Shown here: positions 9,585 through 43,660 of the stretch, piece after piece | Layout: every line of letters begins with the position of its first letter | Numbering within the stretch: the stretch's first letter is position 1 | NCBI GenBank assembly: GCA_963920705.1 | Contig: OY987226.1 | Span: 5,210,501-5,274,500, forward strand | Direction of reading: 5' to 3' | DNA length: 64,000 bases | Origin: Odiellus spinosus | Lineage: Eukaryota; Arthropoda; Arachnida; Opiliones; Phalangiidae | Program-made: the position numbers and the translations under genes | Notes under the pieces: model-generated | The model's input: only the letters and a program-made list of their open reading frames with translations | Told to the model about the DNA's origin: nothing | The model's database searches: none

Positions 9585-12002
9585 ATGGCTGGAAAACTTT
9601 TAGATCTCATTCATAAACACCTACCATCTGATGAATCCCATATTCTTTCCAATATCCAACAAGATTTAATCGGCTACTTCATATACACAAACGTGTGCCA
9701 AATTCTGCATCATATTTACACTGAATCCGAGAGACAGTTGAAAAAACTGTCTGAATGGTCCTTAATTTCTGAAGACTTGGGTCAGGAAGTACAAAAAATT
9801 CTCGACGCCACGTGGCAAGTATTAAATATTGGACATTGGAAAGACGTTCCTCTAAGTTGGAGGTACTTGTATTCTTACGCTAGTGTCCTCAAAGTCATTC
9901 ACGTTGCGAGTCAAAACTCTATTGACTTCAAGGTATAAATTTAACCAAACTTTCATCCATCTTTGATACTAATCTTATATGTTTTATACGGTTCAGTCGG
10001 TTGTGGAAATATGCGATTCAGGGTTGTTAATGGGAGCTCCAGTTCTGGATAAGCTCTTGTCCAAGGTGGCCTTCTTGGCTTCCAAGGATATTCCCGAAGA
10101 TGAAATAATAACAATGCCAGTATGTATAGATACCAATGGCGTTGCATAATTTTTAAGCTTAACCAACTTCTGTCATAGGTAAAGAAAGCTAAGAAGGACA
10201 CACCGCCTTTCTTAACTTTCAATCATCTTTTACCGGTGGAACATATGCCTTCCTTAGAAAAATTCCTGCAAAGTTATAAGATACCTCAAATCCCAGTGAT
10301 ATTAACAGGAGTTATGGACCATTGGCCGGCTTTGAGTTCGCAAAAATGGAGGTAAGACCCAAAAGTTATAGTGTGTTGGGTATATAGGGGCTTGGCCTAG
10401 TCATAAATACCCAGCCTACAATTTTGGCCCCTATATACCTAACTATTGATCCCTTTAAAAACCATTAAGCTAGATTGGTTCTAAAAACTTCATCCTCAGT
10501 ATTGAATACCTTTTGGATATGGCAGGGCACCGAACGGTGCCCATAGAGATTGGTAAAAAATACACTGATGAAACATGGTCTCAAAAGCTAATGCTGGTCA
10601 AGGACTTTGTTAGAACGTATATTCTGAATGAGGTATTTTAAAGCCTTTTGACATTAGGGCAGTGATGAACCCCACATACAAAGTTCCATTAGGGTGCTTG
10701 GAACATTCTCAAGTTTTACACTGAGAGAAATTAAGCAGCTCTGAAGCAGATTTGAGTCTTCCATTGGCGGTGGTGGCAAATCCCTTGTTGCTGCCCCAAA
10801 AGAGATTTTGAATGCTTGGATCAGCGTGATATGGTTTTGTACAATTCCTTCGCCTAGTTCAAGAGCCACTGGGATCTGGGATATAGAGATGTGACGTTAC
10901 GCAGTCAAATCCCCAGTGATCTTTGAGCACTGCCAATGGAAGACGCTATTTATAGTGAATAATGTTGTGCAACTATTTTGTTCAACTTGTATGAAGGTGT
11001 CACTGTCAAAAGCCTTAGGGTGGGTTCACATATATAGTAGCATGGAGCAATAATTATGGGAGATATATAGATGTCTGCATTATTCAATATTTTTTTCTTG
11101 AACCTAAATCTCCTGCTCCATTTTCCCTTTCGCTATCCCTCTATGTGAATCCACCATAAATAATAAATATCTTCAAAACCCTCTGATATTTATTGATACA
11201 TTATCACCCATAGAATCCGCCAAACGTTGGTTACCTAGCACAGCACGAACTATTAGATCAGATACCAGAATTAATGGAGGATTTAGACATTCCCGAGTAT
11301 TGTTATTTGGGTGAACATGATGACGTTAACATAAACTGCTGGTTTGGACCAGGGGGCACAGTCTCCCCTTTACACTATGACCCAAAGCACAACTGTCTCG
11401 CTCAAGTAAGTTACTATGTCAAGTATAGAAATACGTAGCAATCGTTGTGGCCAAAAAAATAAGTAACTTCAATTATAGATTCCTGAGTCCGGAGCTTCAG
11501 ATTGTGTCCCTTTAAAGGGACTATCTGCTATTTTTAGAGCACCTTTAAAGTCGCCTTCTTTTCTAGTTTAGCAGACGACGTTTACCACAATAAATTGTAC
11601 AGTCAAAGTTAGGCTGTGTACATAAGGGAAGAGCATTTTAATGATTTTATAGGCGCAAATTTTAGAGCAGATAGGGCCTTTAAGCCATTTGAAGTTGACA
11701 AAGTTGAAAAGCTCATTGAACGTTTCTTTGTCTTTTAACTACAGATATTTGGTGAAAAGTATGTACGCCTGTACCCCGAAGAAGCCACGCCTAAGATCTA
11801 TCCTCACGAAGATCACCTCTTGCACAATACCAGTCAAGTAGACGTTGAAAACGTTGACGTCAAAGCCTTTCCTCTTTTTCCCGAAGCTCCCTATTGGCAG
11901 GGTGTCTTGCACGCCGGGGACATTCTCTATATCCCACCCAAATGTTGGCATTACGTTAGATCCCTTAGTAATAGTTTCTCAATTAGTTACTGGTGGTCTT
12001 GA
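9585..12002 (+). CDS. KDM8: KDM8 / JMJD5 JmjC-domain 2-oxoglutarate oxygenase, complete
   Basis: Fe(II)/2-oxoglutarate-dependent oxygenase. Human JMJD5 is reported as an arginyl hydroxylase, and protease or demethylase activity is debated (family knowledge). Six exons: 9585..9932, 9997..10119, 10179..10351, 10500..10632, 11214..11405, 11745..12002. The sum is 1227 bp, giving 408 aa (human 416). The N-terminal ~155 residues are helical, as in the family. The JmjC part starts near [14 protein letters not shown]. The iron triad is intact: His313 and Asp315 in [10 protein letters not shown], and His392 in [12 protein letters not shown]. Lys328 in [10 protein letters not shown] is the likely 2-oxoglutarate contact. 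The protein ends SYWWS, like the human C-terminus. Introns 4 and 5 carry MITE-like insertions. Assignment is very firm. Confidence 0.96.
10660..10932. mobile_element. Possible hAT-type element in KDM8 intron 4
   Basis: The sequence begins CAGTGATGAACCCC and ends GAGCACTG, so the outer ends (CAGTG/CACTG) are inverted and resemble hAT termini. I found no matching 8-bp flanking duplication (CATTAGGG left, CCAATGGA right). It may be old, or the borders may be wrong. No transposase frame is seen. Confidence 0.3.
11018..11155. mobile_element. Short MITE-like element in KDM8 intron 4
   Basis: The left end GGGTGGGTTCACAT and right end ATGTGAATCCACC form inverted termini with one internal mismatch (GGTGGGTTCACATA versus GGTGGATTCACATA), 138 bp in total. 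The target duplication is unclear. It is non-coding. Confidence 0.45.
11512..11683. mobile_element. TTAA-flanked MITE (family M1), copy in KDM8 intron 5
   Basis: 172 bp bounded by TTAA, with ends TTAAAGGGACTATCTGC and GCAGATAGGGCCTTTAA that are near inverted repeats. Related copies occur at 16226-16380, 21083-21205 and 54428-54645. They share internal blocks such as TAGCAGACGAC and AAGGGAAGAGCATTTTA. The TTAA target and AGGG ends recall piggyBac-type non-autonomous elements (inference). Confidence 0.65.
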
Positions 12003-12962
12003 CACACCCGTATTGCACGTAGAGCGAGACCCAAATGTTCCCTAAGGACTTATCATTTTGTTAGTCGGTCTATATAAACAAAAAAGCCCATTAACTCAAA
12101 GTATTATCTCCACATTAAGTATTATTAGAAGTAGATTTTTAGCCTTGGCCTAAAAGGTTATTAAAGTAGCTTGTATTTAAAGCAGTTTAAATTTGCTCAT
12201 TCTCTAGCTTGCCGTGCTGAAAATATAGTCCGTTATATGGATAAATATAAATGAATTTAAATATTTAGAAACGCCAAGTTTCAAATGCACAAGGATTTTT
12301 ATCAAAGGTTTATTGCAGCATCTTTCAGTTTCTAATTAATGCATGAGTTAAAGCAAAACTCATTTATGTACCTAAGAACATAGGAGCAAAAATATTCTAA
12401 GCCCATCCTCGCATACTTGATATAGATTAGTGAATTTGACATTGGTGACTATAGTATTCATTACTTATGAATAATTTGAATTTCACCATTAAAATATGTG
12501 TAAATAAATTCATGTATGTTAGAATTTTTTTTTAATAGTTTTGGGTTCTCTAACATTGTAAGTATTTGTTAGTTTTCTTGATTTTCGAGGTTAAATAAGT
12601 AAATAATTTCATTTTTGAAACTTGGCGATTTAATACAAGAAAGGATTAATTTTAAAATAATAATGTTATGAAAATAAAAATCTCCATCGATATATCTTCC
12701 CAAGAAATATAAAAAGTATATTTAAAAATCAGATTTAAAATATTTTTCTTATCCTTCCCTAATGATGTTAATTAATGAATTATAAATTTTTAACATTATC
12801 CCTGTTATAAAACCTTGTTAACGAAAATAAAACAAAATGTTTAAAAATTCTATTGTAAAGTTTGAGTGAAATAAAAACTAAGTTACTATGGCTTCAATAT
12901 TCAATCTCTGATCTCTATGCAGCATAGTTTGCTTGTTTAAGGTAGAATCAAAAGTCTATTAA

Positions 12963-13244
12963 TTCACCCGTAAGTTACAAATGAGGGTCGATTTAACGTT
13001 AAGCTAATGACTGGCCAATCTCGCGACTCAAATCCATCTAGTGGTGATAACATGAAACTCTCCCAATGCATGCTAGGACATCCTGTTTCCTGTCAAGAGG
13101 AATGAGGTGGGGTAGGGGCCCTAGGGGGCATGTAGAAATAACTAGGCTTTTACGCAAGGTGGCGTAGGGTTTCAAATTTCTATCTCTCTCCTGTATAGTG
13201 CTGAATAGGAAGGACTCTATGGGGAACTCAAACTTACGGGTGAA
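12963..13244. mobile_element. MITE with 14-bp perfect terminal inverted repeats
   Basis: Ends TTCACCCGTAAGTT and AACTTACGGGTGAA are exact complements, 282 bp apart outer to outer. The flanks are AT-rich (ATTAA-type), so a target duplication cannot be defined confidently. There is no coding potential. Confidence 0.6.
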
Positions 13245-14126
13245 GAATTAATAAGCTTATGGTAGAATATTGAAGAATTGAGGTCCAGAAGTACAAGCTT
13301 GTAATGAACTTATTATATTTGCCTATTGCTAGTTGTAGCAAACTATATTTTGTCGAAGTATGTGGTGCTTATTTGAAGAACCCAATATTTTGGCTCTGAT
13401 CTGGTTAATTTAGCTAGCCTCTAATTTGTAAAAAAAAAAAAAGAAATATTCTTTTGCTTCGATAAAATAAGGAAGATTTTCCCTTCGGAGGAATACACAG
13501 GATTTCAATTCTCGAGATTTTACGAATAAAAAGCATTTTCTTTTAAGTGTTTCATAACTTTGTTTCAATAAAATTAATTTTATTTAGTTTAAATGGCCGG
13601 TGAATTGATCAACATTTGTAACGTATTTTGGCGCGAGTGTTTCTGCTTGGCATGTTTGGTCCATTATGTTGATGCTGTTAGGATTTGTTTTTATGTTAAA
13701 GCCACGAGTTTTTAGCTACGTACTTACAACATAAAAATCAAATTATAAATATTACCAAGCATAAACTTTCAGCCCAAAAGCTCTTCATAAAACTTGTCTA
13801 TGACCAGGTTCCTCATAGTGATTCCTATCGTTGCCTAGACAATGGCTTTATCAAATTAATCTCTCTCTTACGCTTGTACAGCGGATGACATTTCCCATTT
13901 GTTAGAAGATAGTACCATTACCCAGAGTTCCTCAAAAATTCTATCCTCCTTGTTGAGGATGGTTTACAATTTACTAGAGAAAAAAATACCTCTAATGCTT
14001 TGAAAGGGAAAATACCTATCCCCTAATTAACTCCTGATGTAGTTCAAGAACTCTGGCAGAAGGAGGATAGCCAAGCACTCTTTTGAGTAACAATGTCAGG
14101 GTCAGAGAGAGTGGTTAAAGGTATGC

Positions 14127-14516
14127 CAGGAGTTTATAAGAGGGGGGAGTATGAAACTTAAAGGGAGAATGAGTAATAACAAAGTTTCGCCATAAAAGAT
14201 GGAGGATTGAATCACCACTGTAATCACATGCAAATAGTTTCACCATTTATACGAGCAACAACAATTTTGTAAACTATCTTCCTGAACTATATTATTATTT
14301 GGAAACTAACACTCATGTTTGGCATGTGAGAGTTAGGCCTCTTTAGCTTCTGATTCAAAAGACAGAAAAAAATATTGAAGAGAGTTAGAAAGTCCACGGC
14401 AAGTTACTGTCTTAGAATGCCAGGGGTGTAATCTTATCGTTACATAGTTTTAACATTGTTAGTACAAGCTCTTTCATACTTCCCCCCAACCCAAAGGGGT
14501 TTCATATAAAGTCCTG
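14127..14516. mobile_element. Diverged MITE related to family F3
   Basis: Left end CAGGAGTTTATAAGAGGGGG with AGTATGAAAC. Right end CTTTCATACTTCCCCCC followed by CATATAAAGTCCTG. The ends resemble the element at 17697-18113 (same GTATGAAAG/CTTTCATAC sub-terminal motif and CAGRAG-type tip). The flanks GGTATGC and GTTTTGT do not match, so the copy is old or its borders have shifted. Confidence 0.5.
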
Positions 14517-14566
14517 GTTTTGTCCCTAGGCAAAGTCCCAGAAATAAGAAATGGCAAAAGGTAAAC

Positions 14567-15657
14567 TTACTCCTCAGAATCTTCCTCTTCTTCGAGTTCT
14601 GTTTCTTCCTTGATATCTTGTGTGCTTAGTTTGTAACAGGGTTCATACAAACCTAGAATACCTGGAAATATCAGGGAAACTTTTAAAAATTGGCATAAAT
14701 TGGGAAATTTACGAAAGTACGAGTACTTGATCATAAACTAGACACTAAGTTGGTACAATCTCAATAAGCTAAATTCATAGTTTTTATTAGGGGTTTGCAA
14801 AACATTTGGTATACCTCGACATATCAAGGAAAATCCCTCAATACAAATGTTGTACAAGCCCTTTTTGGTTTGCATCCTGAGACTGTCCAACTTTGTAATA
14901 TTCCCAGGTTCAAGTTTCAGTTCTTGGCATACTTGACTTACTTTGGCTGTAGGATGAATCTGTATCTTGAGGTTCAGCATGTGATTCTGACGAAATTATA
15001 TCTTTCTCATCTACTGTATGAGAAAATTCTGAAATATATTTACAAACAGAATTGTATCATATAAGTCGAGGCATTAAACAACCACAATTGACAGCAGTTA
15101 TCACCACCATTGTCGGACACAGTTAAGCTTTCAGTCTTATCATTGATCACTGATTTTGAAGATCTTTGATAAGGATGTTCAACAGTAAATCGGTCAGACT
15201 GTACAAGGATTTTATAAATAAGGCGGTAATATTTTGAATGAAAAATTATTTAACAAATAGTTACCCAAGAGGAAGATGAACCAGGAAGATTTTTAGGAAT
15301 TGAATTTTTGTTCAAGATTACTGCTTTACGTTTACTAACAGATGATCTAGCGAGAGTTTCGTCTGCCTTAGCCTTTTTGACATTAATGTCAGGAACTGCG
15401 TAGTTTGGTATGGCTGAGCGTTTTAGTTTATGTCTAATGCCTGGTTTAGCAGCACTTCCATAGCAGTTCGATAAAAAATGTGCGGAACATACTTGTAATG
15501 TACTAGATGGAAGCCAATCTTCCGATTTTCCTAAAGCTTTACACCATAGTTTTCTCATTTCGAGATTTTTTGGAAATGCGTGAAAACGAATGTCTGTATT
15601 TTTGCAATTTATACTTGTATTGTTACAGTTTCCAACTGCACATCTAAATCCAACCAT
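14567..15657 (-). CDS. Small THAP-domain zinc-finger protein
   Basis: THAP domains are C2CH zinc fingers that bind DNA, found in animal regulators and in P-element transposases. Exons: complement of 14567..14661, 14942..15028, 15108..15198, 15265..15657. The sum is 666 bp, giving 221 aa. The start MVGFRCAVGNC is at 15657. Zinc ligands are Cys6, Cys11, Cys57 and His60, with Trp38 and the AIPNY block (82-86) in place of the usual AVP-type motif. After the finger comes a basic stretch (KKAKADE, SKRKAV) and then a low-complexity acidic tail ending EELEEEEDSEE-like, with no second domain. The frame ends GAG GAG TAA, but the same bases form a perfect GTAAGT donor, so a longer isoform is possible. 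No transposase domain is seen; its role is unknown. Confidence 0.8.
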
Positions 15658-16225
15658 TTTCTTGGGAAATTTAAACAACTTCTCATGAAATGATAAGCCA
15701 CTGGGAGACTGGAGTATTCAAAAAAATTTGCGTAATGTGGAGTCGGACTGTCGAACTGATATGGTAGCAGACGAAAATGGGAGAAGTTGGTGGTTGGACT
15801 TTTAGTCCTGAACTCCTGACTCCTATTATTAAAGCTGTACATTTTTTTTAGTAGTCCGCTTGACCAGTAAACCACCCAACCTTGGATGAGTTTAAATTAT
15901 TTATACTCATCCAAGCCGCCACATCTTCAAAATTATAATAATGTATATGCAAGAAATCCTCCAAAATTAGATGGCGATACCATACTGCGTTTTTTCCTGA
16001 ATTTCTTCTCGCGCGGAATTCAAAATTTGGTATTTGCCCGCGTGTCGCGAATTTCACAGGTTGATTTTTTAATCTTAAAAGTTATTCAAAACATTATTCA
16101 AAACAAAGTAGTAATCACAGCCAAACAATAAAAATAAAATACAATTTTGCTTCCTCGAATGTTATTGGAAGTCTGGTGGAGTTATTGCCCTTACTAGAAA
16201 CCTTCGTTCATTGGTCGCTAACACG

Positions 16226-16380
16226 CTAAAGGCCCTTTCTGCTCTGAAATTTGTCCCTTTAAAATGCTCTTCCCTTATGCAAACTTTGAATGTACAATTT
16301 TGTATGGTCAATGTCGTCTGCTAAGCTGGAAAAGATGGCGACTTTGGATTGGATATAAAAATCACAGATAGTCCCTTTAA
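16226..16380. mobile_element. TTAA MITE, family M1, second copy (inverted orientation)
   Basis: Reads CTAAAGGCCCTTTCTGCTC at the left and ACAGATAGTCCCTTTAA at the right, the reverse of the 11512 copy. It shares AATGCTCTTCCCTTATGC and GTCGTCTGCTAAGC. The left TTAA has mutated to CTAA. Confidence 0.6.
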
Positions 16381-17019
16381 TTAAGTGAAGAAATTAAAAA
16401 TCACGCTAAGCCTACTTTCCGCGTTAGTTTTAAATTGATTTCTAGCTTAATATTTGTTAGTATTTTTTTACTATGAATAAGGCCTATTTTTAGTATACTA
16501 GTAGCAGGAGTATTTGAGTATCAATGGCAAAAATAACCATTAGTATTTTAATTTATGTTTTTGGTTTTCGGTTAAACAACTAACTTCAATTATTTTAGTT
16601 TTGAATAATGAAATCGTTTAGTGCTTCCGTATAAAGTTCAAAAATCTTCACGTTTTCTGAATTTACTGCTAACTTTTCCCCTTATAAGAAATGATGAAAT
16701 CAAATCTATACAATACAGCTTTTCAGGATTTTCAATGATTTTTTTGTTCTCGTTGCCGCTTCTAATTATGAATTGAAAGAGGGCGTCCTTCAGCTGCCTA
16801 TTACAGAGTAAGGATTAGTGAAGCCATTTTTTAATTAGAAATCTGTCAGAGCCTTTCCTATTTATAAATCAAGAAAACGTACGCGTAAAATTTAAGATTA
16901 CATCTACTCCAATAGAATTATATAGAGGTCAATGAGGTTCAACTTCAAATCCGTATTGTTAAGAAGAGTTCATTATCACTAACTTAAACAATGGTTAATA
17001 ATTGATTTATATTTTTGCT

Positions 17020-17157
17020 TTAAAGGGAGAATGTAGACGGGTAAGCTCAAAAATTGATTTCTAGCTTAATATTGGCTTAATCCCTTAGTGGATTAGGCCT
17101 ATTAAAACAATAAGGAATATATAGAAAATCACTTGTCAAGTTGCATTCTCCCTTTAA
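17020..17157. mobile_element. Short TTAA MITE, family M2
   Basis: 138 bp bounded by TTAA on both sides. Left end TTAAAGGGAGAATG, right end CATTCTCCCTTTAA. It shares internal sequence with the 441-bp copy at 29671-30111 (TTGATTTCTAGCTTAATATT, GGATTAGGCCTATT), so it looks like an internally deleted derivative. Confidence 0.75.
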
Positions 17158-17696
17158 ACAAAATTGTAATTTGGTTTATGAAAGGGTTTTTATAGGCTTC
17201 TGGTATATTTTACATTACGTATTAACTCGAAATAAATTAATTTCTAGTCTACAAAGTATCAATAAATCATTTTTCAAATAATAATTATCAGGCGCGACTA
17301 CACGAGTCCGGATATATTTTGGAAATTCCGAACGAGTGCGCGCGTTATCGATACATGTCATTAAATTCGAAGGAGGGCCTCTAATAATACATTAAATTGG
17401 CCTCTTAGAACCCTATTATTTTCCGTAATCATCTAAAAATTAAAACCGCTATTAAACTACCATTTTTTCTTCCATACTGAAAAGTCCATTAATTCGTTCG
17501 CTGCTTCAAGTTCACCAATCTCCAAACTAGATTCTCAAAAAATAAATTTAAAATGATTGCCCGTAAATTCCAAACCCTTAATCTCCCATAGAGTTCTGTA
17601 AAATTTGATTAAAGATTCCAAAAATGTATTAATATTTAATCCTGTATAGCTACCATATATTTCTATAACATTTCAAATAAATATTCTTCGTATTAA

Positions 17697-18113
17697 CAGA
17701 GGTATATAATAACCCCCTTCGGGAGAAGTATGAAAGCCCCTATACTACCAATGCTAAAAATCACGAACAACAAGAGCCCGCTGCTGACTATCTAGGCCAC
17801 TAGCTCGCGCTGGACTTCTCAATGTCGCTACTCTAGTAAATGGTCTTTGTATAAACAAGACGGCTCGATTAGTGTTTAGAACTTCCTGTCTCAGGAGTCA
17901 GGCTGTCTGTTAAAATGGAGTCGAAGGTTGACTTCAGCTCGCGAGTTCCGGAAGTGTGCGTAGGGAAAATTTAGTGAGGTTCAAAATGGTGTAACTATTT
18001 TTTGGGAGTAAAGCGGTGTGTCGATCCGCCGCGATTTACGCCGGGCACTCGTTGTTCGTCGGTTTTGCCTACCTTTCATACTTCCCCAAGAAGGGGGTTA
18101 TTATATACCTCTG
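17697..18113. mobile_element. MITE family F3, 417 bp, with 7-bp target duplication GTATTAA
   Basis: Left end CAGAGGTATATAATAACCCC and right end GGTTATTATATACCTCTG are inverted repeats that extend inward through GTATGAAAG/CTTTCATAC (about 40 bp with few differences). The element is flanked exactly by GTATTAA at 17690-17696 and 18114-18120. It has no transposase. Confidence 0.85.
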
Positions 18114-19878
18114 GTATTAATAATATCACAGGTATATCAAGCTTCAAGTTTACAACAAGGCATGCTGTTATGATTGGTACGTGGTTCTGAAAGTTTTGTC
18201 GTCGTACTCACTTCATCATATCCCGCAGTATGTTGTCTTATAAACTTGACTGATGATTTACTTGTGATAATATTTTAAGCTTCGAACAATAAATATTCTA
18301 ACGGCAGATGTAGGGTTACGCATAAATGTATTTTAATATTTGGAAAACGCATTTCTGAAGCAGTTCGGTATTAATTAAATCTCAAAGTATTTTTTAATTG
18401 AAACTGAAGACGTTACCGGGATACTTAATTTATAATTATCATTAAAATTACTAATTATTAACACGTAAAAGGCGTCGAGGAAAGTGGTTTTTTTTTGGAC
18501 CCTTAATGAAAAATTAAACCATGCACCTATCATATAAATTTCGAATTTGGTGAATTTATGGCGTGAAAAATGTTATAAATGCCGCATAAATTTAACGTTG
18601 TCGCCTAGTTTTAAAAAGTTGCCTATACGGTCACCTAAAACCGCGAGAGACACTTTTTCTCTTAAATTGAGACATTAAGAGATTAAATTGTCTCGTTTAA
18701 AAAATTTAAGAAAACGTTTTCGGCGACAATTTTCCTGCGTAGAATAATTTAAGACTCGTTTAGTTATTTTTTTTTTAAGTTGAACTGTAAATTAGAATCA
18801 AAGTATATTTAAGTTATAGCAGGAGTATATAAGAAGCCTACTCTTGGGAGGCGCGAGCAACAAAGACACTAAACTGGTGGTGGACTTCCTAACTCACTGT
18901 GCTCAAATATCTCAGATATGTTCCTGTAGGAACTTGGTCATATTTTTAAAATTTCTCGCATGGACCATTGGAGCTGGCCTAAACCGGAAGTACTGCGTAT
19001 TACTTTACCAGCGCCATGAGCGTTAAATTCTGTAGAATTAAATAATTCTACAGAATTACGACACGATGGAAGCATTTGGCCCGCGTCAATTTGTTTGACG
19101 AAATTAGTTTAATTTTAATATGGAAGAATTATGGAGGGTCAACTCATTCCTATTTGGGTAAAGCGGCTGGTAACGATCTTGGCTGTAAAACAAATACGGT
19201 ATTTAGTTCCTTCTAAGTAGAATTATTTTTTAAATGGCTCTAAATTAGGAAACTTATGATCATTTCTTGGTTAGACTACCTTTGTTGTAGCTGAATAAAT
19301 ACCTACAATTAAAGAATTTTTAGTTTTGTATTGAAGAGGTGAACTAAAAAATAAAGAGCCTATTAAGCCTTTTCAAAGGAATTTATGGATGCTTCTTGTG
19401 TTTGGTTATTTCAAGGTTCCTGGTTGACCAAGGACCTGACAACCTCTATGTAAAATAAATAGTATTATTATTATTATTATTATATAATAAGCAGGGAGAT
19501 GACCGTCAGATCAACTTTATTCTTTGCAATTTCGTCCGTATTTATTAAAACCAAAATGACTTGCAGCTTCCTCAAGTTTTAGTAGGTCTGAGGAACTTGT
19601 CTGAATACACCCCATGTTTCCATTTTTATTCCGACCTATCACAGGTTCGCGGTTCAATCATGCTTCCGTAGTTATTTAAAAATATATAATATGTAAACTT
19701 GTGTATAAATTAAATTCATTTGAATTGTATTTCAGTTCCTTCTGAAATGAATTCTTTTTCTTTAAAAAATGGCACTAAAATTAGAAAACCTATGCTCATT
19801 CCTTGGTTAGACCACCATAATTGTAGTCTTTGTTGTTACAAGAACCTATAAATGATATAAAAAGAGAATAATCATATG

Positions 19879-41639
<21,761 letters not shown>

Positions 41640-43660
41640 TCGGCTTCCTAGCCAGAACGACGTCCTTCGACAAATGCACTCATTTCAACAAGCGGAGCGT
41701 CGGAATTTAAGCGAAACTAAATACACTACCGGAATTTCGAATCATGCACAGTTTCAATGCGCCATTTCCAAATTCATGGTCACATACACAGAGTCAGTAA
41801 GAAATCTTAGATAGAGACGGGAGGAGATCAATCGAGCCTCTTCTCTCGCGCTTTTAGAGACGCGTTTCCGGTGTACGCTTTTCAATTAGTCGCTTAAGAT
41901 TGAGAAAACATTTTTTTTTAGATTCTGGCGACCAATAAAAACCTTAGATATAATATCTCTTTGTTCTTTTGTTGTCCCGATCACCAGTCAAGTGTCAGTT
42001 AGATTATTAAAGCCGGAAGAGCTTCTTGTCATACGGTAGAAATTCGGGACACTTGCAAGGCGTAATGAAGATCTTCCTTGGATACTTGTTTCAAGTACTT
42101 TTTAAATAAGATTTTTTTCAATTACGTAGCGAAATTTTGCAGGGTGGCGTATTATGTCTTAATAGTTTACATCCCCGAACGATTAATTCTGGGTGGTGGA
42201 CGACTATGATCCATTTACCAAAAATATCGAATGATAATTATAAGGAGCCGCATTCATTTTTCCACCAACTGGAAACTCTTATACCTATATAGGAAGGGAA
42301 TCTGAAAAGCAAAAAAAAATTGAAATATTATTCTCACGATTTTGGCCGGGTGTAAAAAGAACATTAGTACCTTACGTAATTTTTCATAAATATGGTATTA
42401 TATTAATATACTAAAGATGCTTTAGAGCAGATGCAGTTTTACGCGGTTTGAATAAGAAATTAATATTATAAATTATTTTAAAATAATTAGTTCTAGCGGT
42501 TTGACAGTTTTTTTTATATATATTATATATAAAAAGCATTATATGAAAGATATTATTTTATTTAGCGGCCCGCAAAGAAAAATAAGCAATTATAAAGATG
42601 TCTTGGGGGTTATTACTTTGTTCTATAAGAACATACGGAGACCGCACACCCTTAATAAATGTATGTTGATGGTCTAATTATCGGATGTGATATATATACA
42701 ATACATATATTTTATTTGGAAAGTTCAGATATATTTTCAGGGATGACCCAAACATGCAGTATTAGGTTTCTTGAAGACCCAAACATTACCAGGTTTCTAA
42801 TGCAAAACATTCACTGATGACTCAAAAACATTACAAGTCAAAAGCTCTAGGATGATCCAAAATAATGCCAGACCTATAAAGCCTAATAATTCAAGTAACA
42901 CTTCAAAGATTTGTAGACTAGACACAAAAACAGAACTTATAAGTTTGTTAAACTAAAAGTAAAAGTGTTTTGTGGACGATCCAATCAAAACCAAGGATTT
43001 AGAACTGGTGTATCTCTATTCTCTTGCGTAAAATCTGTATACTGACTACGTGATTACGTAAAAAACTACAGCTTTTGGCAATGCTAATACGTAATATATT
43101 CAAAGCTAGTACAGGCTTGTATACCGATTTCGTGGAGAGATGAATCCTAATAGGTTAGACAAAAACCAACGGTCCGCTTCGACATTAACGTCCCACTATA
43201 CATCAATTAACGTTGGTTGAAAATTCCGTACATAAAGTTCAAGTACCCCAAAAGCTAAAATCGGACAGAAAAATGTATTTCCTAATTCTTTAACGTCCTA
43301 CGTATCTTATACCCTTCAAAAATATTTTATTATCGAAGGAGCGGTATACCCTTCAAAAATATTTTATTATCGAAGGAGCGGTATACCCTTCAAAAATATT
43401 TTATCATCGAAGGAGCGGAAGCACGTGTAGGAACTTGGTCCAAAAATAGAGCCACGATAAAGTAAAGAGGAATTCTTCTCAATGAAAACATAGACAAACA
43501 CACTCACCGTAAATTGCGTTACGGGTTTTTCTCTGCAGGGCTCGAAATCTTTTTACGGGGACTTTTTCTTCTGACCGACGTTCACTTCTTTTACGCGATG
43601 TTTTGAAAACACACGCAACTTTCGTCTGTCGATGGAACTCGAGTGGGAATGCTCAAGAGA
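41640..43660 (-). promoter_or_regulatory. Probable 5' region of the EGFL7/8-like gene, with a candidate non-coding exon at about 43508-43660
   Basis: Upstream of the EGFL7/8-like ATG the minus strand reads TTCTGGCTAG then GAAGCCGAATG, a possible acceptor with its AG at 41649-41648. At 43508/43507 the minus strand has a strong donor (TTTACG then GTGAGTGTG) preceded by a CT-rich tract near 43660-43680. Together these suggest a 5' untranslated exon and a 1.86-kb intron. This is inference from splice signals only. A CTC/GAG-rich microsatellite covers about 43662-43700. Confidence 0.3.

Larger units (their letters stand above)
12003..14566. other. Convergent intergenic region between KDM8 and the THAP gene
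   Basis: About 2.6 kb, AT-rich, holding the 3' untranslated regions of two convergent genes. No coding exon is recognised. It contains two inverted-terminal elements, listed separately (12963-13244 and 14127-14516), and a short poly(A) run near 13430. Confidence 0.6.
15658..19878. other. Intergenic region upstream of the THAP gene and downstream of the EGFL7/8-like gene
   Basis: 4.2 kb without a recognised gene. It contains the THAP promoter (not resolved), two MITE families (16226-16380; 17020-17157), an element with a 7-bp target duplication (17697-18113), and a lone F3-like end (CAGGAGTATATAAGAAGCC) near 18819. A short ATT microsatellite lies at about 19462-19483. Nothing else is supported. 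Confidence 0.55.

Noticed and set aside
15609..16131. Short frames upstream of the THAP start
   Set aside because: No family match and no splice logic; likely promoter or intergenic sequence.
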